From contig JAZPZD010000015.1 of NCBI GenBank assembly GCA_045544515.1, positions 67,143-131,142 of the forward strand: a stretch of 64,000 nucleotides of DNA, read 5' to 3'. Below are positions 42,917-51,598 of the stretch, piece by piece. The stretch comes from RGIG8748 sp045544515. Lineage in GTDB: Bacteria; Bacillota; Clostridia; UMGS1810. Under the pieces are notes generated by a model. That model was given only the letters and a program-made list of their open reading frames with translations, made no database searches and had not been told where the DNA came from. The position numbers and the translations under genes are program-made. Within the stretch, counting starts at the first letter, position 1; each line of letters begins with the position of its first letter.

Positions 42917-44210
42917 ATAAACAAAAAGCGGCATAAAGAGGAACGGTCTTCTTTCCATCCTTAAAACCAAAGTTTTTGGCAGATAATTTTATTGAATATT
43001 TAGGGCTATTAGTCTGTATATACACATTAAGACTCTTTGACTTTGTGTTATCTGCGCTCTTAACCTCTATTGGTATAATGTCTCCTTCAAGCTGTACGAC
43101 AAAGTCCACCTCTGCACCACGCTCGGACATCCAATAATATGTTTTGTGTCCATTTATTATAAGCTGTGCATTAACATAATTTTCTGTCATTCCACCCTTG
43201 AAGTCATTGAGTTCATCGGAAGCGTAAAGTACATCCTGGTACAGCAAGTCTTTTTTTGCACAAAGCAGTCCGACATCCGATATATATACTTTAAACGAAT
43301 CAATATCCCGATAGTTTTCCAATGGTTTTTTAATCTGTTCTACCTTGAAAATTTGTGATACTATACCGGATAAAGTGAGCCATTCAACTGCATTTTCGAA
43401 CTCTGCGGCTCTTGCACCTTTTTTGATGAGTTTGTACTGAAATCTCGTGTTTTTCTTTGAAAGCTGAACTGTTATATTGTCATAAGTAAGTCTGGTCTTT
43501 TTGATTTCATTTTTGCTATTGTACTTGCTCATATCATCAAGGTATCCCTCTAATATCATATTTTGAGTATGTCTTATAAGGATATAATCTTTCGTCTGTG
43601 CATATTTCATAACACACTCCGGCATTCCGCCTACAACAAGATACTGCCGATACAAATTCATCGCTTCTTCGTGAAGAACCTGAGGCATCGGAGAATTGTT
43701 TTTGTAAGATTCTTTGATACGATCTATCAAATCCTCATTGCCGAGAGCAAGCATAAATTCTTCAATATCCATAGGATGCAGAGTCTTGATATCTACCTTG
43801 CCAACGGGAAAAGAATATTCATTTCTGTTTACTGCAACACCCAAAAGGCTCCCGGCAACAGCTATATGATAATCAGGTGCCTGCTCACAAAAATATTTAA
43901 GCGAAGTCAGTGCCCTTTCGCATCTTTGCACTTCGTCAAATATGATAAGGGTCTTTTCCTTGATGATAGTCTGACCAACAAATTGCGAAAGTATAGGTAT
44001 GAGGTAATCCGGACTTATATTTTCTTCAAATACAGTTGATATTGCGGGTGTAGTTTCAAAATTAAAATATGCGACATTCTCATAGCAAGTTCTGCCAAAC
44101 TCCAAGAGCGAATATGTCTTGCCAACTTGTCGGGCACCTTGCAAAATCAAAGGCTTTCTGTGTGGATTATCTTTCCAGCTTTTCAAAAAATCCATTATTT
44201 TTCTCTTCAT
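42915..44210 (-). CDS. AAA ATPase with DUF4143 C-terminal domain (second)
   Basis: A 431-residue protein. Walker A is GARQVGKTYSLL (about residues 24-35), Walker B is TLIIFDEVQRC, and AVAGSLLGVAV follows. The C-terminal DUF4143 domain ends in a complete PD-(D/E)xK-like motif (GAEVDFVVQL...PIEVKSA), in contrast to the first family member in this window. The role of the family is unresolved. ATG at 44210 has GGGGGTGAAT upstream; a GTG 15 bp earlier lies in the RBS. The gene sits between the two S-layer genes and ends at the terminator hairpin that was duplicated by repeat copy 2. Confidence 0.86.
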   Translation of the reverse strand: MKRKIMDFLKSWKDNPHRKPLILQGARQVGKTYSLLEFGRTCYENVAYFNFETTPAISTVFEENISPDYLIPILSQFVGQTIIKEKTLIIFDEVQRCERALTSLKYFCEQAPDYHIAVAGSLLGVAVNRNEYSFPVGKVDIKTLHPMDIEEFMLALGNEDLIDRIKESYKNNSPMPQVLHEEAMNLYRQYLVVGGMPECVMKYAQTKDYILIRHTQNMILEGYLDDMSKYNSKNEIKKTRLTYDNITVQLSKKNTRFQYKLIKKGARAAEFENAVEWLTLSGIVSQIFKVEQIKKPLENYRDIDSFKVYISDVGLLCAKKDLLYQDVLYASDELNDFKGGMTENYVNAQLIINGHKTYYWMSERGAEVDFVVQLEGDIIPIEVKSADNTKSKSLNVYIQTNSPKYSIKLSAKNFGFKDGKKTVPLYAAFCL

Positions 44211-44249
44211 AATATTCACCCCCACATAGGATTTGACATTATTTTAGCA

Positions 44250-44314
44250 TATATTCGTGTAAATATCAATATAATTTTCAAAAATATTCGTGTTATTTTA
44301 CACGAATATTTTTG
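44250..44314. repeat. TATTCGTGT operator-like repeats upstream of the second ATPase
   Basis: TATTCGTGT occurs near 44250 and 44285, and inverted as ACACGAATA near 44300. The last two form the palindrome AAAAATATTCGTGT...ACACGAATATTTTT (about 44279-44314). It may be an autoregulatory site. Confidence 0.55.
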
Positions 44315-44343
44315 AAAATTACTCTTTTTTGCTCATGTTGAAT

Positions 44344-44374
44344 AAAAAAAGAGCTACAGCTTTCGCCGTAGCTC
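44344..44374 (-). terminator. Terminator-like hairpin upstream of the ATPase, at the end of the short S-layer gene
   Basis: GAGCTACGGC-GAAA-GCTGTAGCTC with a T-tract on the minus strand, 36 bp after the stop of the S-layer gene at 44410. Confidence 0.85.
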
Positions 44375-44409
44375 TCTTTTATTATTAAGTCAAAGACTTG
44401 AGAAACTAA

Positions 44410-47184
44410 TTATTTTGTAGCTTTTTCGTAAGCATCCTTTGTGATTTCTTTTTTATCTACAACTTTCTCTGTTGCAGCGAAACCATAGATATCAACAACT
44501 ACGCCATCAACGATTCTTATGAGAACCTTAGCAGCCTTAATTGTTGTTGTCTGCTCGTAGTACTTAATAGCGTCGCCTGTGCCTTCTGTGATGTAGTCAA
44601 CATCAACTTCAGCATAGTCCATATCGTCGTGAGCCATGAAGTCTTCTGTTTCGATAGCTACATTTCTACCAGCGTTGTTGTAAGTGTACTTGTTAGCATC
44701 CTTAGCAACATTGATTACACTACCCTTAACTGTAATGTTTTCACCCTTAGAAGTAGTCTTTCTTTCTGTGTTTTCGATGAAACCTTCAACGATTTCAACA
44801 GGATCAGAGCCTTTCTTAGCTTCTGCAACACCCTTGTCGTTAAGTGTGAGCTTTCCGCCAGATACTGTACCAACTACTACATAGCTGGAAACAACACCGT
44901 TAGCATCTGCATTGAAGAGGAATACAGAACCTACTGTGAGGTCTTCGTAATCAAGTTCACCCTTCATATCAGCTTCATCATCAAATGTGATTACGCCTTC
45001 AACTTCATCCTGAACATAAGATACCTTTACGATATCGTTGTCGTCAGCATCTTTGGATCTTGCAATCTTGGTAGCAACTGCAAAACCAGCTTCGAGAGAG
45101 AAGATGCTTTCGCCGTTTGTGATTACCATAATTACATATTCACCATCATTGTCAGCAAATGCGAAACCGCCGTATTTGCTTTCGTCAACGAGGTAAGAAA
45201 TATCTGTAGCATATGCATCTTCAGCTTCAGAACCTGTGAGGTTGAAGATAGCTATATCATCTTCAAGAGCGCAACCAGCGATAACCTGTGTTCTGTCGTT
45301 GTAATCATCTTTGGATACATCGATAGCTTTAGCAGCACCGTCAGCAGGATCAAAAGATCTGATCTGGCCTTTAGCGTTTGTCTTGTAAGTGATAAGTCTT
45401 GCTGCGTTATCTAAGTTAGATGTGTTATCTACATAGAGATAATCGCCATCGCTGTTAGCTTTGAAAGCAGCTTTAGCTGTATCTGTAAAGTATTTGTTGA
45501 ATGCATCGTTTGCATCAACTGTAACATCATATGTTACGATACCGTCTTCTTCTGTAAGAAGTTTAACCTGCCATTTGTCAGCAGAGAAAGAAGATTTGGA
45601 TTTAGCAGCTTCGAGGATGTAAGCGTAGTCTTTACCAGTAACGCTACCATCGAAGTATATAACCTTACCGGTCATACCGATATAGAAAGTACCTTCGTCG
45701 CCAACACCAAGACCAAGTGATTCATCATTTGAAAGCATGTATTCTTCACCGTTGATTACGATGTAATCATAACCGTTAGATTCAAATGCTTCGTCAATAA
45801 CGCCTGTTACAGCAGCGTTAGAGAGCTTTATAATCTTAATGTAGTTTGTGAATTTCTTGAAGTTTGTGTTGTCAGCAACAACTGCAACAACATCGTCTTC
45901 AGCAAAGTCTGCAAGTGTGAGTTCTGCACCCTTGTCGTCTACGAGGATGATTTCTACATCTTCGTCTTCAAAGTCAAATGTGATTGTTTTGCCATCGATT
46001 TCGATCTTATCCTTGTCAGCGTCAACATAGTCAACGAGCTTGGATGTGTATTTTGTAGCAATAATCTTGTCAAATTTGTTGTCAGATGTGTTTTCGATAA
46101 GAATGAGCTCTACATCATCTTCTTTAACAAGTTCAGCAAATGTCTTGCTTTCAGCGCCTCTGTTGTATTCGATGTCAGCTTTCTTTTCTACTTTTACTTT
46201 CTTAGTCTTGCTGCTGTTTGCAGCATCGATGTAGTATTCGAATTCACCATCATCGATATCTTCGCCATCTACGATATCATCGGAGAGGATTGCAAGAGTT
46301 TCACCCATTACAGAAGCAACGATAGCAACTACTTCGTAGTCTTTTCTGGAGTTCTTCTTTACATATATATCAGCAGCCTGATACATATAAGGTGTAACAT
46401 CTACATTGCCTTTTTCGAAAGTTTTTTCGCCAGCTTCGAATTCGAGGTCTTCAGAAGCTTCTGTAAGTGTTACTGTAACTGTTTCTGCATCATAAGCATC
46501 AATTACACCTGTAGCAACATAGATATCCATGTCTGTGAGGAGAGACTTGTAGTCTCTTTTGTTTCTACCATCAAGAATCTGGTATTCAGCATCAGCACCG
46601 AAAGAAGTCTGATCCATCATAGGTGTAGAAAGTGCGTTGTAAACTAATGTAGCAACGTTCTTTCTTGTAGCGTCTGCAGCAGCGCCTTCTGTGATTTTGT
46701 AGGTGTTAGCAACTACGAGGTAACCTGTAGCCCAACCGCCCTTAGCAGCTGCCATAGGTTCGAAACCTAATGCACAAACAAGCATTTTGATAACCTGTTC
46801 GTATGTTACTGTATCTTCGGGTCCGAATCTGCCATCGCCGTAACCATTGATAATGTTGTTCTGGTTAGCGAGGTTGATGTAACCTGAAGCCCAGTGGTCT
46901 GCAGCAACGTCTGTGAAGATTGTAGCGCCCTTTGCGCCGTTTGCTGCACTTTCAAGTCCTTTTGCACGGCATACAATAGCAGCCATTTCTGCTCTTGTAA
47001 TTGTAGCGTCAGGATTGAAGTTTCCTAAATCATCACCTTTGATTATTTCCAAAGCTGATAAGAGATCGAGTGCACCAGCGTATTCAGCATCTGCAGGAAC
47101 ATCTTTGTAGCCAGCGAAAGCTACTACAGAGAGCATCATGGAGAATGCTACTACGAGTGCGAGTACTTTTTTGAGATTTCTCAT
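44410..47184 (-). CDS. SLH-domain S-layer protein (short paralogue, probably the major one)
   Basis: A 924-residue secreted protein with a signal peptide (ending near VAFAG, residue 25), three SLH motifs (YKDVPADAEY..., FTDVAADHWASGY..., GGWATGYLVVAN...), and a long beta-rich region paralogous to the protein at 39189, without the helical C-terminal repeats. Codon use is clearly narrower and more optimised (many GCT, GTA, AAC and ATC) than in the long paralogue and resembles gap in this respect, which suggests very high expression. A strong promoter and a structured ~110-nt leader precede it. It is the best candidate for the main S-layer subunit. Confidence 0.93.
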   Translation of the reverse strand: MRNLKKVLALVVAFSMMLSVVAFAGYKDVPADAEYAGALDLLSALEIIKGDDLGNFNPDATITRAEMAAIVCRAKGLESAANGAKGATIFTDVAADHWASGYINLANQNNIINGYGDGRFGPEDTVTYEQVIKMLVCALGFEPMAAAKGGWATGYLVVANTYKITEGAAADATRKNVATLVYNALSTPMMDQTSFGADAEYQILDGRNKRDYKSLLTDMDIYVATGVIDAYDAETVTVTLTEASEDLEFEAGEKTFEKGNVDVTPYMYQAADIYVKKNSRKDYEVVAIVASVMGETLAILSDDIVDGEDIDDGEFEYYIDAANSSKTKKVKVEKKADIEYNRGAESKTFAELVKEDDVELILIENTSDNKFDKIIATKYTSKLVDYVDADKDKIEIDGKTITFDFEDEDVEIILVDDKGAELTLADFAEDDVVAVVADNTNFKKFTNYIKIIKLSNAAVTGVIDEAFESNGYDYIVINGEEYMLSNDESLGLGVGDEGTFYIGMTGKVIYFDGSVTGKDYAYILEAAKSKSSFSADKWQVKLLTEEDGIVTYDVTVDANDAFNKYFTDTAKAAFKANSDGDYLYVDNTSNLDNAARLITYKTNAKGQIRSFDPADGAAKAIDVSKDDYNDRTQVIAGCALEDDIAIFNLTGSEAEDAYATDISYLVDESKYGGFAFADNDGEYVIMVITNGESIFSLEAGFAVATKIARSKDADDNDIVKVSYVQDEVEGVITFDDEADMKGELDYEDLTVGSVFLFNADANGVVSSYVVVGTVSGGKLTLNDKGVAEAKKGSDPVEIVEGFIENTERKTTSKGENITVKGSVINVAKDANKYTYNNAGRNVAIETEDFMAHDDMDYAEVDVDYITEGTGDAIKYYEQTTTIKAAKVLIRIVDGVVVDIYGFAATEKVVDKKEITKDAYEKATK

Positions 47185-47212
47185 ATTCTCAAATCCTCCT
47201 TAATAAATTTTT

Positions 47213-47253
47213 GAAAGAGATTGACTTTTTCGTGCGTAAGCCGCATCTCTTTC
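47213..47253 (-). promoter_or_regulatory. 5' leader hairpin of the short S-layer gene
   Basis: GAAAGAGAT pairs with ATCTCTTTC around a 23-nt loop, about 30 nt upstream of the start codon. It probably stabilises an abundant mRNA. Confidence 0.6.
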
Positions 47254-47301
47254 ATATACTGCTTAACACTTTTTGCCAGATATTACTCTAGCCTTGGCAC
47301 G

Positions 47302-47331
47302 ATTATAACACCAAAAACTGATGGTAGTCAA
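47302..47331 (-). promoter_or_regulatory. Promoter of the short S-layer gene
   Basis: TTGACT at 47331-47326 and TATAAT at 47307-47302 with an 18-bp spacer. Between 47340 and 47500 I see only AT-rich sequence. Confidence 0.72.
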
Positions 47332-47508
47332 TGCCGATTTTGTTGTTGTAACAGAACTGTAAAATTAAAGTAATCTATGTCACAATTCCGCTACATAGCA
47401 CTTCAAGACACATAATATGGCTTAAAGTACTAATATATTCTATAATTTTATTTTGTTATTGTCAAGGTTTTTTTGATATTTTTAAAATTTGTTATCATAG
47501 TGTAATAC

Positions 47509-47538
47509 TTGACAATAAAAGATGCCCTGTGCTACTAT
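47509..47538 (+). promoter_or_regulatory. Promoter of ispE
   Basis: TTGACA and TACTAT with an 18-bp spacer, 18 bp before the start codon. Confidence 0.72.
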
Positions 47539-47555
47539 TAAACGGGTGATATACA

Positions 47556-48395
47556 ATGAAGAAAAAAGCTTATGCAAAAATAAATCTGGTCCTTGATGTT
47601 GCAGGCAGACGAAGTGACGGATATCACAATGTAGATATGATAATGCAGACAATAGGCCTTTGTGATATATTATATGTAGATAAAGCATTCGGTTCCATAG
47701 AAATCAGCGGAACGGGAACTATACCCTACGACAAAACCAACCTTGCATACAGGGCGGCAAAGCTCTTTTTTGATGTAACAGGCAAAAAGGGCGGAGCTAA
47801 AATATATATTGAAAAAAACATCCCCGTGTGTGCCGGTATGGCGGGAGGCAGCAGCGACGCCGCGGCGGTGCTTACCGCACTTAATTCCATATACGGAAAA
47901 CCCCTCGGCACAAAAAGGCTTATGCGTATTTCGTCAGTATTGGGTGCCGATGTGCCCTACTGCATAAAGGGCGGCACATCAAGAGCACAGGGCATAGGCG
48001 AAATAATAACACCTATACAGAGCCTTAAAAAAATAAATGTTGTGGTGGTAAAGCCGCCTGTAAATATTTCTACCCCCTGGGCGTACTCGAGCCTTGATAC
48101 AGAAAACCTCTGCCACCCCGATGCCGCCAAAGCCCAAACGGCAATAGAAAAAGGCGATAACAAAGAGCTGTATGCACTTATGGGCAATTCTTTTGAAAAT
48201 TCGGTATTCAAAGCTTACCCCGAAATAAAGGATATAAAGGAAAGGCTAAAGGAAATGGGAGCTGATGCATCTCTTATGTCGGGCAGCGGTTCCGCAGTTT
48301 TCGGTTTGTTTGAAGATGAAAACGGTGCAAAAAATGCGTATGAATATTTTAAACCAAAATACAAGGAGACTTTTTTGACACATACGACTGAATAA
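47556..48395 (+). CDS. ispE: 4-diphosphocytidyl-2-C-methyl-D-erythritol kinase
   Basis: A 279-residue GHMP kinase. The substrate-binding N-terminus is KAYAKINLVLDV, the ATP loop is PVCAGMAGGSSDAAAV (about residues 89-104), and the third motif is LMSGSGSAVFGLF. It phosphorylates CDP-methylerythritol in the MEP pathway to isoprenoids, so the host makes isoprenoids by the MEP route. It is followed by its own terminator and then spoIIR, a neighbour pairing seen in other clostridia. Confidence 0.96.
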   Translation: MKKKAYAKINLVLDVAGRRSDGYHNVDMIMQTIGLCDILYVDKAFGSIEISGTGTIPYDKTNLAYRAAKLFFDVTGKKGGAKIYIEKNIPVCAGMAGGSSDAAAVLTALNSIYGKPLGTKRLMRISSVLGADVPYCIKGGTSRAQGIGEIITPIQSLKKINVVVVKPPVNISTPWAYSSLDTENLCHPDAAKAQTAIEKGDNKELYALMGNSFENSVFKAYPEIKDIKERLKEMGADASLMSGSGSAVFGLFEDENGAKNAYEYFKPKYKETFLTHTTE

Positions 48396-48403
48396 AAAAA
48401 TCC

Positions 48404-48440
48404 AATCCTGACAATACTTGAAATGTCAGGATTGTTTTTA
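48404..48440 (+). terminator. Terminator of ispE
   Basis: AATCCTGACA pairs with TGTCAGGATT and is followed by GTTTTTA. Confidence 0.85.
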
Positions 48441-48458
48441 TTTGAAAGGAATATTATT

Positions 48459-49058
48459 ATGAATAAAGTAATACTTGCCATATGTGTTGGATTTCTATGT
48501 GCGATATCGATAGTGTGCAGCGTAAATTCCACTAAGGAAAAGGCTGCAAACTCTGTGATAAGACTGCACATAAGAGCAAACAGCAACTCCAAGGAGGACC
48601 AGGAGCTTAAGCTAAAGGTACGCGACGCAATATTAAAAGAGGCCAAAAATGTGTTCGGGGATATAACCGATATACAAAAGGCAAGAGAGTATGCAAAAGA
48701 AAGCACTCGGATAATAAACGAAATCGCCCGAAACGAGATAGCCAAAAACGGATATAATTATAATGTAAGAACAAGTTTTGGCAAAGCCGATTTTCCCACT
48801 AAAACATATGCGGATATGACTCTTCCTGCAGGGACATACGAGGCTATGACGGTGGAGATTGGCTCGGGCGAGGGCAACAACTGGTGGTGTGTGATGTTTC
48901 CGCCGCTTTGTTTTGTGGAAGAAACGGTTGCCGTTGTAGATGACAAAACCGAAAAAATTCTCATACAAAATATGGGAAAAGACACATACTCTATGCTAAA
49001 GGATAACAAAATTCAGATAAAGTTTAAGATATACGAGGCATTTAAACAAATGAAATAG
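48459..49058 (+). CDS. spoIIR: Stage II sporulation protein R
   Basis: A 199-residue exported protein with a hydrophobic N-terminal signal/anchor and the SpoIIR core: VIRLHIRANSNSKEDQELKL, the PAGTYEAM block and GEGNNWWCVMFPPLCF. SpoIIR is made in the forespore and signals across the septum to activate processing of pro-sigma-E in the mother cell. ATG at 48459 has AAAGGAA upstream; an in-frame extension to 48423 would run through the ispE terminator. Its presence is strong evidence for an endospore-forming lineage. Confidence 0.95.
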   Translation: MNKVILAICVGFLCAISIVCSVNSTKEKAANSVIRLHIRANSNSKEDQELKLKVRDAILKEAKNVFGDITDIQKAREYAKESTRIINEIARNEIAKNGYNYNVRTSFGKADFPTKTYADMTLPAGTYEAMTVEIGSGEGNNWWCVMFPPLCFVEETVAVVDDKTEKILIQNMGKDTYSMLKDNKIQIKFKIYEAFKQMK

Positions 49059-49119
49059 CAAGATAAAATATTTTCGCCGCTTTTTGCATATATATTATTT
49101 GAAATATATTGTAAAGGCG

Positions 49120-49329
49120 GTGTTTTTTATAGACCGAATACCAAATGACTTTATGCAAGGCTTTGACAAAAGAGCTGTTACAGATAAACTAAACGAAATG
49201 GGACTTGGCGATGTGGCAAAAAAGCTAAACACACTCTCCGACGGAGAGTTGGAGCGAATGATACGCCAAAACCCCCAGATACTGCGAAAAGCTGCCGAAA
49301 TGATGAAGGGAGGCTTTAACGGCAAATGA
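49120..49329 (+). CDS. Small hypothetical protein 1 of a three-gene cluster (start uncertain)
   Basis: A ~67-69-residue helical protein, DRIPNDFMQGFDKRAVTDKL... ending MKGGFNGK. The frame is open from 49084, but the only Shine-Dalgarno (AAAGGCGG, 49113-49120) leaves GTG 49120 too close and puts ATA at 49129 at good spacing. ATG 49153 has no RBS. The coordinates given use the GTG. It overlaps the next gene by four bases. The region between spoIIR and gap in this window holds only these three small genes. They may be sporulation-linked, but no family was recognised with certainty. Confidence 0.6.
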   Translation: MFFIDRIPNDFMQGFDKRAVTDKLNEMGLGDVAKKLNTLSDGELERMIRQNPQILRKAAEMMKGGFNGK

Positions 49330-49613
49330 ATGAGGATTTATCCAAGATGCTCTCTAATATGCTCTCTAATCCCGATGCAATGAAAAATATGCTCTCTTCA
49401 GCAGGGGGAACGCCTTCTGCCTCGCCCGACGAGCTGCAGTCGAGCATAAAAGGTATGATGAGTGCACTAAACAGTGTAGACGACAGACGAATAACACTAC
49501 TAAACGCCCTTAAGCCATACTTAAGTCCCGACAAAGCATCGGGAGTGGACAGAGCAATACGAATGTTAAGACTTACCAAGCTATCCGAAGTATTCAGAAA
49601 CGAGAGGCTGTAG
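49326..49613 (+). CDS. Small hypothetical protein 2 of a three-gene cluster
   Basis: A 95-residue Met/Ser/Leu/Asp-rich protein (MNEDLSKMLSNMLSNPD..., KGMMSALNSVDDRRITLLNA). It is entirely helical by composition, has no signal peptide, and shares with protein 1 a preference for short helices. It overlaps protein 1 by ATGA and precedes protein 3 by 2 bp, so the three are translated together. Function unknown. Confidence 0.65.
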   Translation: MNEDLSKMLSNMLSNPDAMKNMLSSAGGTPSASPDELQSSIKGMMSALNSVDDRRITLLNALKPYLSPDKASGVDRAIRMLRLTKLSEVFRNERL

Positions 49614-49615
49614 AT

Positions 49616-49873
49616 ATGTATACTAGATATTACGACACCTATCCAAGCCAAAGCGAAAACAAGGACATTCCCAAAGAAGCCACGCAAGAGACAACTCAAA
49701 ACGAACCGCAAATAAAGACCGCGTCAATACTGCCGTTTGGAAATTCGGGCGGATTTAAGTCCGATGACATACTGCTCGTTGCGATACTGCTGCTCATACT
49801 AAATGAATGTAAAGACGACAATATTATGCCGATAATATTGGGGTACATTCTTCTGGGCGGGGGACTATTCTGA
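49616..49873 (+). CDS. Small hypothetical protein 3 with hydrophobic C-terminus
   Basis: An 85-residue protein with a Gln/Glu/Thr-rich N-terminus and a C-terminus of two hydrophobic stretches separated by a charged turn (DDILLVAILLLILNE, then NIMPIILGYILLGG). Proteins ending in this pattern are common next to sporulation genes in clostridia. The function is unknown. The gene ends at the terminator at 49886. Confidence 0.65.
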   Translation: MYTRYYDTYPSQSENKDIPKEATQETTQNEPQIKTASILPFGNSGGFKSDDILLVAILLLILNECKDDNIMPIILGYILLGGGLF

Positions 49874-49885
49874 CACAAAAATCTA

Positions 49886-49918
49886 AAAACGCCTGATGTC
49901 ATTGACATCAGGCGTTTT
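49886..49918. terminator. Bidirectional terminator between the small-gene cluster and gap
   Basis: AAAACGCCTGATGTCA pairs with its complement, followed by T-tracts. Confidence 0.85.
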
Positions 49919-49923
49919 ATTAA

Positions 49924-50937
49924 TTATGCAAGTTCTGCAAAGTATTTGATTGTTCTAACCATCTGGCTGGTGTAGGAGTTTTCGTTGTCATACCAGGAAA
50001 CAACCTGTACTTCATAGAGGTCATCTGCAATCTTTGCAACCATTGTCTGTGTTGCATCGAAGAGTGAGCCGTATGTGATACCGATGATATCAGAAGATAC
50101 GATCTGGTCTTCGTTGTAACCGAAGGAAGCGGAAGAAGCAGCCTTCATAGCAGCGTTGATACCGTCTACAGTAACATCTGCACCCTTAACAACTGCTGTA
50201 AGGATTGTTGTAGAACCTGTAGGAACGGGAACTCTCTGTGCAGCACCGATGAGCTTGCCGTCGAGTTCGGGGATAACAAGGCCGATAGCCTTTGCAGCAC
50301 CTGTGGAGTTAGGAACGATATTAACCGCACCTGCTCTTGCTCTTCTTAAGTCACCTTTTCTGTGGGGACCGTCGAGGATCATCTGGTCGCCTGTGTAAGC
50401 ATGGATTGTAGCCATGATACCGGACTGGATGGGAGCGTAGTCGTTAAGAGCTTTAGCCATAGGAGCCAAGCAGTTTGTAGTACAGGAAGCAGCGGAGATG
50501 ATTGTGTCATCCTTTGTGAGGATGTTTTCGTTAACGCTGAATACTACTGTCTTTAAGTCTTTGCCTGCAGGAGCAGAGATAACAACCTTTTTAGCACCTG
50601 CATCGATGTGAGCCTGTGCCTTGTCCTTTGAGCAGTAGAAGCCTGTGCATTCTAACACAACATCTACATCAAGAGCACCCCAGGGGCATTCTTTAGCATC
50701 TTTGATAGCGTAGATTTTGATTTCCTTGCCGTCTACTGTGATGCTGTCGTCGCTTGCGGATACTGTGTGTCCGTCGTATCTGCCCTGTGAAGAGTCATAC
50801 TTTAATAAGTGTGCAAGCATTTTGGGATCTGTTAAATCGTTGATAGCAACAATTTCGTAACCGTCTGCACCAAACATCTGTCTGAAAGCAAGACGACCGA
50901 TACGGCCAAAGCCGTTAATAGCAACTTTAACTGCCAT
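49924..50937 (-). CDS. gap: Glyceraldehyde-3-phosphate dehydrogenase
   Basis: A 337-residue enzyme with NAD-binding INGFGRIGRLAFRQM and the catalytic ISAASCTTNCLAPMAK (active Cys). It oxidises glyceraldehyde-3-phosphate in glycolysis. ATG at 50937 has AAGGAGG upstream; the frame to 51021 runs into the promoter. Codon use is strongly biased, as in the short S-layer gene. The gene is monocistronic and converges on the spoIIR-small-gene cluster. Confidence 0.97.
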   Translation of the reverse strand: MAVKVAINGFGRIGRLAFRQMFGADGYEIVAINDLTDPKMLAHLLKYDSSQGRYDGHTVSASDDSITVDGKEIKIYAIKDAKECPWGALDVDVVLECTGFYCSKDKAQAHIDAGAKKVVISAPAGKDLKTVVFSVNENILTKDDTIISAASCTTNCLAPMAKALNDYAPIQSGIMATIHAYTGDQMILDGPHRKGDLRRARAGAVNIVPNSTGAAKAIGLVIPELDGKLIGAAQRVPVPTGSTTILTAVVKGADVTVDGINAAMKAASSASFGYNEDQIVSSDIIGITYGSLFDATQTMVAKIADDLYEVQVVSWYDNENSYTSQMVRTIKYFAELA

Positions 50938-50986
50938 TTTGAAATTCCTCCTTGTTTTATATAAATAAAATTTACAACATAAGTAT

Positions 50987-51015
50987 ATTTTACTATAAAA
51001 AGAAAATTTATGCAA
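50987..51015 (-). promoter_or_regulatory. Promoter of gap
   Basis: TTGCAT at 51015-51010 and TAAAAT at 50992-50987 with a 17-bp spacer. Confidence 0.75.
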
Positions 51016-51091
51016 TATCAAATGTTAAAAAAAATGCTGTATTTTTGAAATGCCTATTGGTTATTTTAACCACATATCAAAAGTGATATAA

Positions 51092-51583
51092 TCAGTCCAC
51101 TACGGTAACGGTTTTGATAACGATAGGTTCTAATGGCTTGTCCATATAATCTGTGGGGACATCGGCAAATGCGTCTACCACTTCCATACCCTCTGTAACC
51201 TTGCCAAATGCCGCATAGTCACCGTCTAAATTCGGTGTGTCACCAAAGCAGATAAAGAACTGGCTCGATGCGGAGTTTTTGTCCATAGCTCTTGCCATAG
51301 AGATAGTGCCTCTCTCGTGCTTTAGGGTATTTGCACCAAAGCCGTTTGACAAAAATTCGCCGGGGATATTGACACCCGAGCCGCCCATACCGGTACCCTC
51401 GGGATCGCCGCCCTGTGCCATAAAGCCTGCTATTACTCTGTGGAATATAAGCCCGTCATAAAAGCCCTCCTCCACAAGATTTACAAAGTTGTCCACTGTT
51501 GCGGGAGCGTAGTCGCTATAAAGCTCTGCTACAAACTCTCCGCCGTTTTCCATCTCGAACTTTACTTTTGTAATTTCATTCAT
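51092..51583 (-). CDS. ppiB: Cyclophilin-type peptidyl-prolyl isomerase, cytosolic
   Basis: A 163-residue protein with cyclophilin blocks FHRVIAGFMAQGGDPEGTGMGG, HERGTISMARA and SSQFFICFGDTPNLDGDYAAFG. It has no signal peptide and speeds proline cis-trans isomerisation in the cytosol. It is the third gene after clpE and the lipoprotein cyclophilin, separated by 15 bp. ATG at 51583 follows AGAGGATGAC. Confidence 0.95.
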   Translation of the reverse strand: MNEITKVKFEMENGGEFVAELYSDYAPATVDNFVNLVEEGFYDGLIFHRVIAGFMAQGGDPEGTGMGGSGVNIPGEFLSNGFGANTLKHERGTISMARAMDKNSASSQFFICFGDTPNLDGDYAAFGKVTEGMEVVDAFADVPTDYMDKPLEPIVIKTVTVVD

Positions 51584-51598
51584 TTTGTGTCATCCTCT

